Shown here one piece after another: positions 7,383 to 9,298 of a stretch of DNA of 9,298 nt. The DNA lies in the NCBI GenBank assembly GCA_905479515.1, contig CAJQMX010000100.1:1-9298 (forward strand), read 5' to 3'. Source of the stretch: an uncultured Parasphingopyxis sp. Its GTDB lineage: Bacteria > Pseudomonadota > Alphaproteobacteria > Sphingomonadales > Sphingomonadaceae. The position numbers and the translations under genes were made by a program. Under the pieces are notes generated by a model. The model was not told where the DNA came from, ran no database searches, and saw only the letters and a program-made list of their open reading frames with translations. Positions within the stretch are counted from its first letter, which is position 1, and the number at the start of each line of letters is the position of its first letter.

Positions 7383-7778
7383 TCAGAAGCGTGGAGGGCG
7401 TCTCAGGAGATTGGGCTCTGTGTCGGACCGATCGGCATCATTGGAAAGCAAGACAAGCATCGAACCAGCTATCGTCTGCGCAGCATTCATTGGCACGACC
7501 ATGGCCTGTTGCCCATGGTGGCAGTGTCCGTGGGCGCAAATCGCGTGTTGATCGCCCGACTGATTTTCGTCTTCCACCGGGGCTTGATCTTGGACGAACG
7601 CGATTGACACCGATGCATCGACTTCTGGACTGCAAGCGACGGCTTCCACCGCGCCGCCGAATGCGACAGCGATCAGCACAAGCAACCCAACGACTGTTTG
7701 TCTAAAGGAATATTTGCGAAGAGAGGATCGATCATTCGGCACGGCGCGCTGTATATGAGAAGAAAATCGTCTTGTCAT
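7383..7778 (-). CDS. Small exported Cys/His-rich protein, CzcI-like, first gene of czc unit
   Basis: The 131-residue protein has a charged N-terminus, then a hydrophobic segment at about 29-44 (VVGLLVLIAVAFGGAV) ending in AVEAVAC. It therefore looks exported, with cleavage near residue 45-48. The residues AVAC before C49 are at best a weak lipobox. The mature part is acidic and then carries the cluster HAICAHGHCHHG (78-89), with H78, C81, H83, H85, C86, H87 and H88, a plausible metal-binding site. A hydrophobic stretch follows at about 100-111. Small periplasmic proteins with such Cys/His clusters lead the czc operon of Cupriavidus (CzcI), and related CopL/DUF2946-like proteins occur in copper loci. 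The resemblance here is in size, export signal, motif and position, not in a proven alignment. The ATG at 7778 has only GAGGG immediately adjacent, so the start is uncertain. A role in metal sensing or buffering is inferred. Confidence 0.72.
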   Translation of the reverse strand: MTRRFSSHIQRAVPNDRSSLRKYSFRQTVVGLLVLIAVAFGGAVEAVACSPEVDASVSIAFVQDQAPVEDENQSGDQHAICAHGHCHHGQQAMVVPMNAAQTIAGSMLVLLSNDADRSDTEPNLLRRPPRF

Positions 7779-7800
7779 CCCTCAACCTAAATCATTGAAC

Positions 7801-7815
7801 TACATGTAATAACAT
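7801..7815. promoter_or_regulatory. AT-rich overlapping palindromes near the czc start
   Basis: TACATGTA (7801-7808) is a perfect palindrome. It overlaps a second dyad, ATGT-AATA-ACAT (7804-7815). They lie 23-37 bp before the small Cys/His gene at 7778, where a repressor or activator of the czc unit could bind. Resemblance to Zur/Fur-type AT-rich dyads is loose, and short palindromes like this can occur by chance. Confidence 0.25.
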
Positions 7816-7845
7816 CTCGTGTATTGGGACGTGGTCGACTGCGAT

Positions 7846-7868
7846 CATGACAGGACTTCCTGTGCATG
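7846..7868. promoter_or_regulatory. Inverted repeat upstream of the czc unit, possible operator
   Basis: The left arm CATGACAGGA and right arm TCCTGTGCATG are complementary over 10 bp with one unpaired C, separated by only 2 bp. A second perfect dyad, GTGCA-TGC-TGCAC (7862-7874), overlaps its right end. The tight spacing fits a DNA operator better than an RNA hairpin, and no T-run follows. It lies about 70-90 bp before the first gene of the czc unit. The binding protein is unknown; no regulator gene for czc is in the window. Confidence 0.35.
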
Positions 7869-8000
7869 CTGCACTGGCTTTCCCATGTCCCCGAACTCTT
7901 GCGGTTGGGCGGCAGTGATTTGCGACACAACGATGCTTTGCGTGCGCAGCTTGTCCAATCAGTATGGAAATCCGATGTGAAACTGCAACTCGCGACATGA
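7866..8000 (+). CDS. Possible small ORF of 44 residues, plus strand, unrecognised
   Basis: This is the only plus-strand frame whose translation looks protein-like (begins MLHWLSHVPELLRLGG, ends KLQLAT). It is amphipathic, rich in Leu and has few Cys or Ser. AGGA lies about 10 nt before the ATG but forms part of the inverted repeat at 7846-7868. An in-frame TGA 12 nt before the ATG closes the frame. Its stop overlaps the start of a further 20-codon frame (ATGA). I recognise no family. It may be chance, a decayed gene fragment, or a real small gene transcribed divergently from czc. Confidence 0.15.
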   Translation: MLHWLSHVPELLRLGGSDLRHNDALRAQLVQSVWKSDVKLQLAT

Positions 8001-8147
8001 ATCACAAAAATTTTATCGGTGCCCACATTGGCCCAGAGCAGAATGGCAGCGCCAAGTAATTCCGGCTGTCCTCTTGCGACCCAGTGGATGGCAGAAGACC
8101 GTAAATCTGACATCCCAGCATTACGCATTGGGCAAACAGCACCGCTT

Positions 8148-9107
8148 TCAACCTGCCGCTAACGGGCTCACCTCTACCGTGATGTGCGAAAGTCCAGCGA
8201 CTTTGGCTAGTCTGTCACGGTAGGCTGTAGGGCTTTGGGCATTCTCTGTTACGATGGCAACAATAGCGGCATGATGACCTGGGCCCAGCTGCCAGACATG
8301 CAGATCGGTGATCCGGTCTCCTGTCTCCAAGACTACCGAACGGATTTTTGCTTCGATCGGATCATTAGGCCGTCGATAATCCAACATGGTCGCGCCGGTG
8401 TCGCGCATCAGACCCCACGACCATCGTGCAATCACGAGCGCTCCTACAATACCCATTAACGGGTCCAGCCAAATCCATCCATACATGCTGCCCGCCACAA
8501 GGGCGATAATCGCAAGAACCGAGGTCAGTGCATCAGCCAGAACATGAAGATAGGCCGCACGCAGATTCTGGTCCCGGCCATGATGTTCGTGCTGGTGATG
8601 GTGATCGTGTTCATGATGACCATGCCCGTGATGATGGTCGTGATCTTCACGTAACAGCCAAGCGCTGACAAGATTCACGATGAGACCTATAACAGCGACG
8701 AAAATCGCTTGGGGAAAGCTGATTGAAATCGGGTTTGCTAGTCTGACGAGGCTTTCCCAACCTATCAGCAGAGCCACCAGTGCCAGGATGATCGCACTTG
8801 CGAAGGCGGCAAGATCGCCTACCTTGCCGGTTCCGAACGTAAAGCGCGGATTTCGGGCGTTTCGGCGCGCAAAGATATAGGCTAATGCAGCAATGAGCAT
8901 TGCGGCGGCATGGGTGGACATATGCCATCCATCGGCCACCAACGCCATTGATCCGAAGATGGTCCCAGCGGTGATCTCCACAACCATCATTATCGATGTC
9001 AGCGCAATGACAAACCACGTCCGGCGTTCGTTGCGTTCGTGATTATCGCCTAAGAATATATGATCATGCTCGTGATCGCTGTGCATCACGCTGTCGGGAG
9101 CGATCAT
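8148..9107 (-). CDS. dmeF: DmeF-type Co2+/Ni2+ CDF efflux transporter
   Basis: The 319-residue CDF protein exports divalent metal from the cytoplasm. It has a His-rich N-terminus (H9, H12, H14, H16) and six membrane helices starting at about residue 31. TM2 carries ADGWHMSTHAA (H62 and H66), the HxxxH arrangement typical of DmeF rather than the HxxxD of zinc CDFs. TM5 carries H188 and D192 in YLHVLADALTS. Between TM4 and TM5 lies a very His-rich loop, with 14 His in residues 156-176. After TM6, the cytoplasmic domain shows DLHVWQLGPGHHAA (268-281), characteristic of DmeF proteins. The start ATG at 9107 overlaps the stop of the metal-sensing repressor gene (ATGA), with AGGA about 10 nt upstream. 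The frame is open further upstream (to 9281), but that part overlaps the regulator gene and reads as Arg/Ser-rich nonsense. The DmeRF pairing as in rhizobia supports cobalt/nickel specificity. Confidence 0.95.
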   Translation of the reverse strand: MIAPDSVMHSDHEHDHIFLGDNHERNERRTWFVIALTSIMMVVEITAGTIFGSMALVADGWHMSTHAAAMLIAALAYIFARRNARNPRFTFGTGKVGDLAAFASAIILALVALLIGWESLVRLANPISISFPQAIFVAVIGLIVNLVSAWLLREDHDHHHGHGHHEHDHHHQHEHHGRDQNLRAAYLHVLADALTSVLAIIALVAGSMYGWIWLDPLMGIVGALVIARWSWGLMRDTGATMLDYRRPNDPIEAKIRSVVLETGDRITDLHVWQLGPGHHAAIVAIVTENAQSPTAYRDRLAKVAGLSHITVEVSPLAAG

Positions 9108-9298
9108 TTGAGATATGTCCTGACAACTTGGATAAGATCCGCGGCGCCCTGGGCGCGCTCTATGTCGCTGTCCGTTTCTGGATTTGAGACATGCTCGCGG
9201 ATATGATCCTCGATCAGTTCTGCCGTCAGACCATTTACGGCTCCGCGAACTGATGCGACGAGATTGAGTATCTCGCCACACGGCGCTTTGTTTTCCAA
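9104..9298 (-). CDS. dmeR: RcnR/CsoR-family metal-sensing repressor (DmeR-like), C-terminal part
   Basis: The visible 64 residues are the C-terminal two thirds of a small all-helical tetrameric repressor; the gene starts beyond the right edge. The stretch APCGEILNLVASVRGAVNGL gives the conserved Cys (C35 position of RcnR) and the family AVRGAVNGL helix. EDHIREHV gives His at both positions matching H60 and H64 of RcnR. This Cys-His-His set is that of Ni2+/Co2+ sensors rather than copper-sensing CsoR (whose site is C-H-C). The N-terminal His ligand lies outside the window. Metal binding should release DNA and derepress dmeRF. TTG at 9298 is not the real start, because roughly 28 N-terminal residues of the family are missing. 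The stop overlaps the dmeF ATG (ATGA). Confidence 0.92.
   Translation of the reverse strand: MENKAPCGEILNLVASVRGAVNGLTAELIEDHIREHVSNPETDSDIERAQGAADLIQVVRTYLK

Larger units (their letters stand above)
7779..8147. other. Intergenic spacer of 369 bp between dmeF and the czc unit; probable control region
   Basis: No convincing gene is present. Two overlapping minus-strand open frames (7787-8128 and 7792-7998) have Cys/Ser/Arg-rich or family-less translations and no Shine-Dalgarno. A 44-codon plus-strand frame (7866-8000) is listed separately at low confidence. The stretch holds several inverted repeats (7801-7815, 7846-7868, 7862-7874) within 100 bp of the czc start, so it probably carries the czc promoter and operators. 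I could not pick a promoter with good -35 and -10 boxes. TTGCAG and CATACT spaced by 16 bp, at about 7958-7985 on the minus strand, is only a weak candidate. No strong hairpin plus T-run terminator was found behind dmeF. Confidence 0.5.

Noticed and set aside
7792..7998. Minus-strand ORF of 68 codons in the same spacer
   Set aside because: Overlaps the other weak frames, has no family resemblance, and has no ribosome binding site.
7787..8128. Minus-strand ORF of 113 codons between dmeF and the czc unit
   Set aside because: No Shine-Dalgarno; the second half is rich in Cys, Ser and Arg like an out-of-frame translation; no recognisable family. The first half is hydrophobic enough that a decayed gene cannot be fully excluded.
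8580..8645. Short tandem-like repeat of ATG/GTG triplets
   Set aside because: It is the coding sequence of the DmeF His-rich loop, not a separate repeat or CRISPR array.
9108..9281. N-terminal extension of dmeF by 58 codons
   Set aside because: It overlaps the repressor gene in another frame, is Arg/Ser-rich without family resemblance, and the ATG at 9107 gives a normal DmeF N-terminus with an ATGA overlap.
1..9298. Mobile elements, tRNA/rRNA genes, CRISPR arrays, metal riboswitches
   Set aside because: I searched by eye on both strands and saw no transposase, terminal repeats, RNA gene signature or regular repeat array.

Overview
The window is a compact heavy-metal efflux island. Every convincing gene lies on the minus strand, so transcription runs from the right edge to the left edge. 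The moderately high GC, the gene order and the protein styles suggest an alphaproteobacterium, probably Sphingomonadales (sphingomonad/erythrobacter type). This taxonomic guess comes from gene content and was not confirmed by any database comparison.

In order of transcription, the right edge holds the C-terminal part of an RcnR/CsoR-type metal-sensing repressor (9104-9298, cut by the window). It overlaps by ATGA with a DmeF-type cobalt/nickel CDF exporter carrying a very His-rich cytoplasmic loop (8148-9107). This is a dmeRF pair. About 370 bp without a convincing gene follows (7779-8147). It holds several inverted repeats and probably the control region of the next unit.

The second unit starts with a small secreted Cys/His-rich protein that resembles CzcI-type leader proteins (7383-7778). 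It continues with czcC (outer-membrane channel, 6098-7324), czcB (periplasmic adaptor, 4935-6101) and czcA (inner-membrane RND pump, 1637-4906). Together CzcCBA should form a tripartite complex that expels divalent cations from the periplasm. The CzcA intramembrane signature (D423, D429, E436) is of the Zn/Co/Cd type rather than the Cu/Ag type.

Downstream of czcA is an unusual accessory tail. It consists of a DUF190 PII-like protein (1258-1596), a SpoIIAA-like STAS/CRAL-TRIO-fold protein (809-1180), a short CDF-like membrane protein without a cytoplasmic domain and with an altered metal site (198-812), and the start of a second, conventional CzcD-like CDF (1-201, cut by the window). Genes in this tail overlap or nearly touch, which suggests translational coupling. 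A reasonable model is that the CDF proteins move metal from cytoplasm to periplasm, CzcCBA carries it across the outer membrane, and the PII-like and SpoIIAA-like proteins tune or sense the process. That last role is inference. The core modules are known families. The least explained parts are the accessory tail and the 370-bp spacer.
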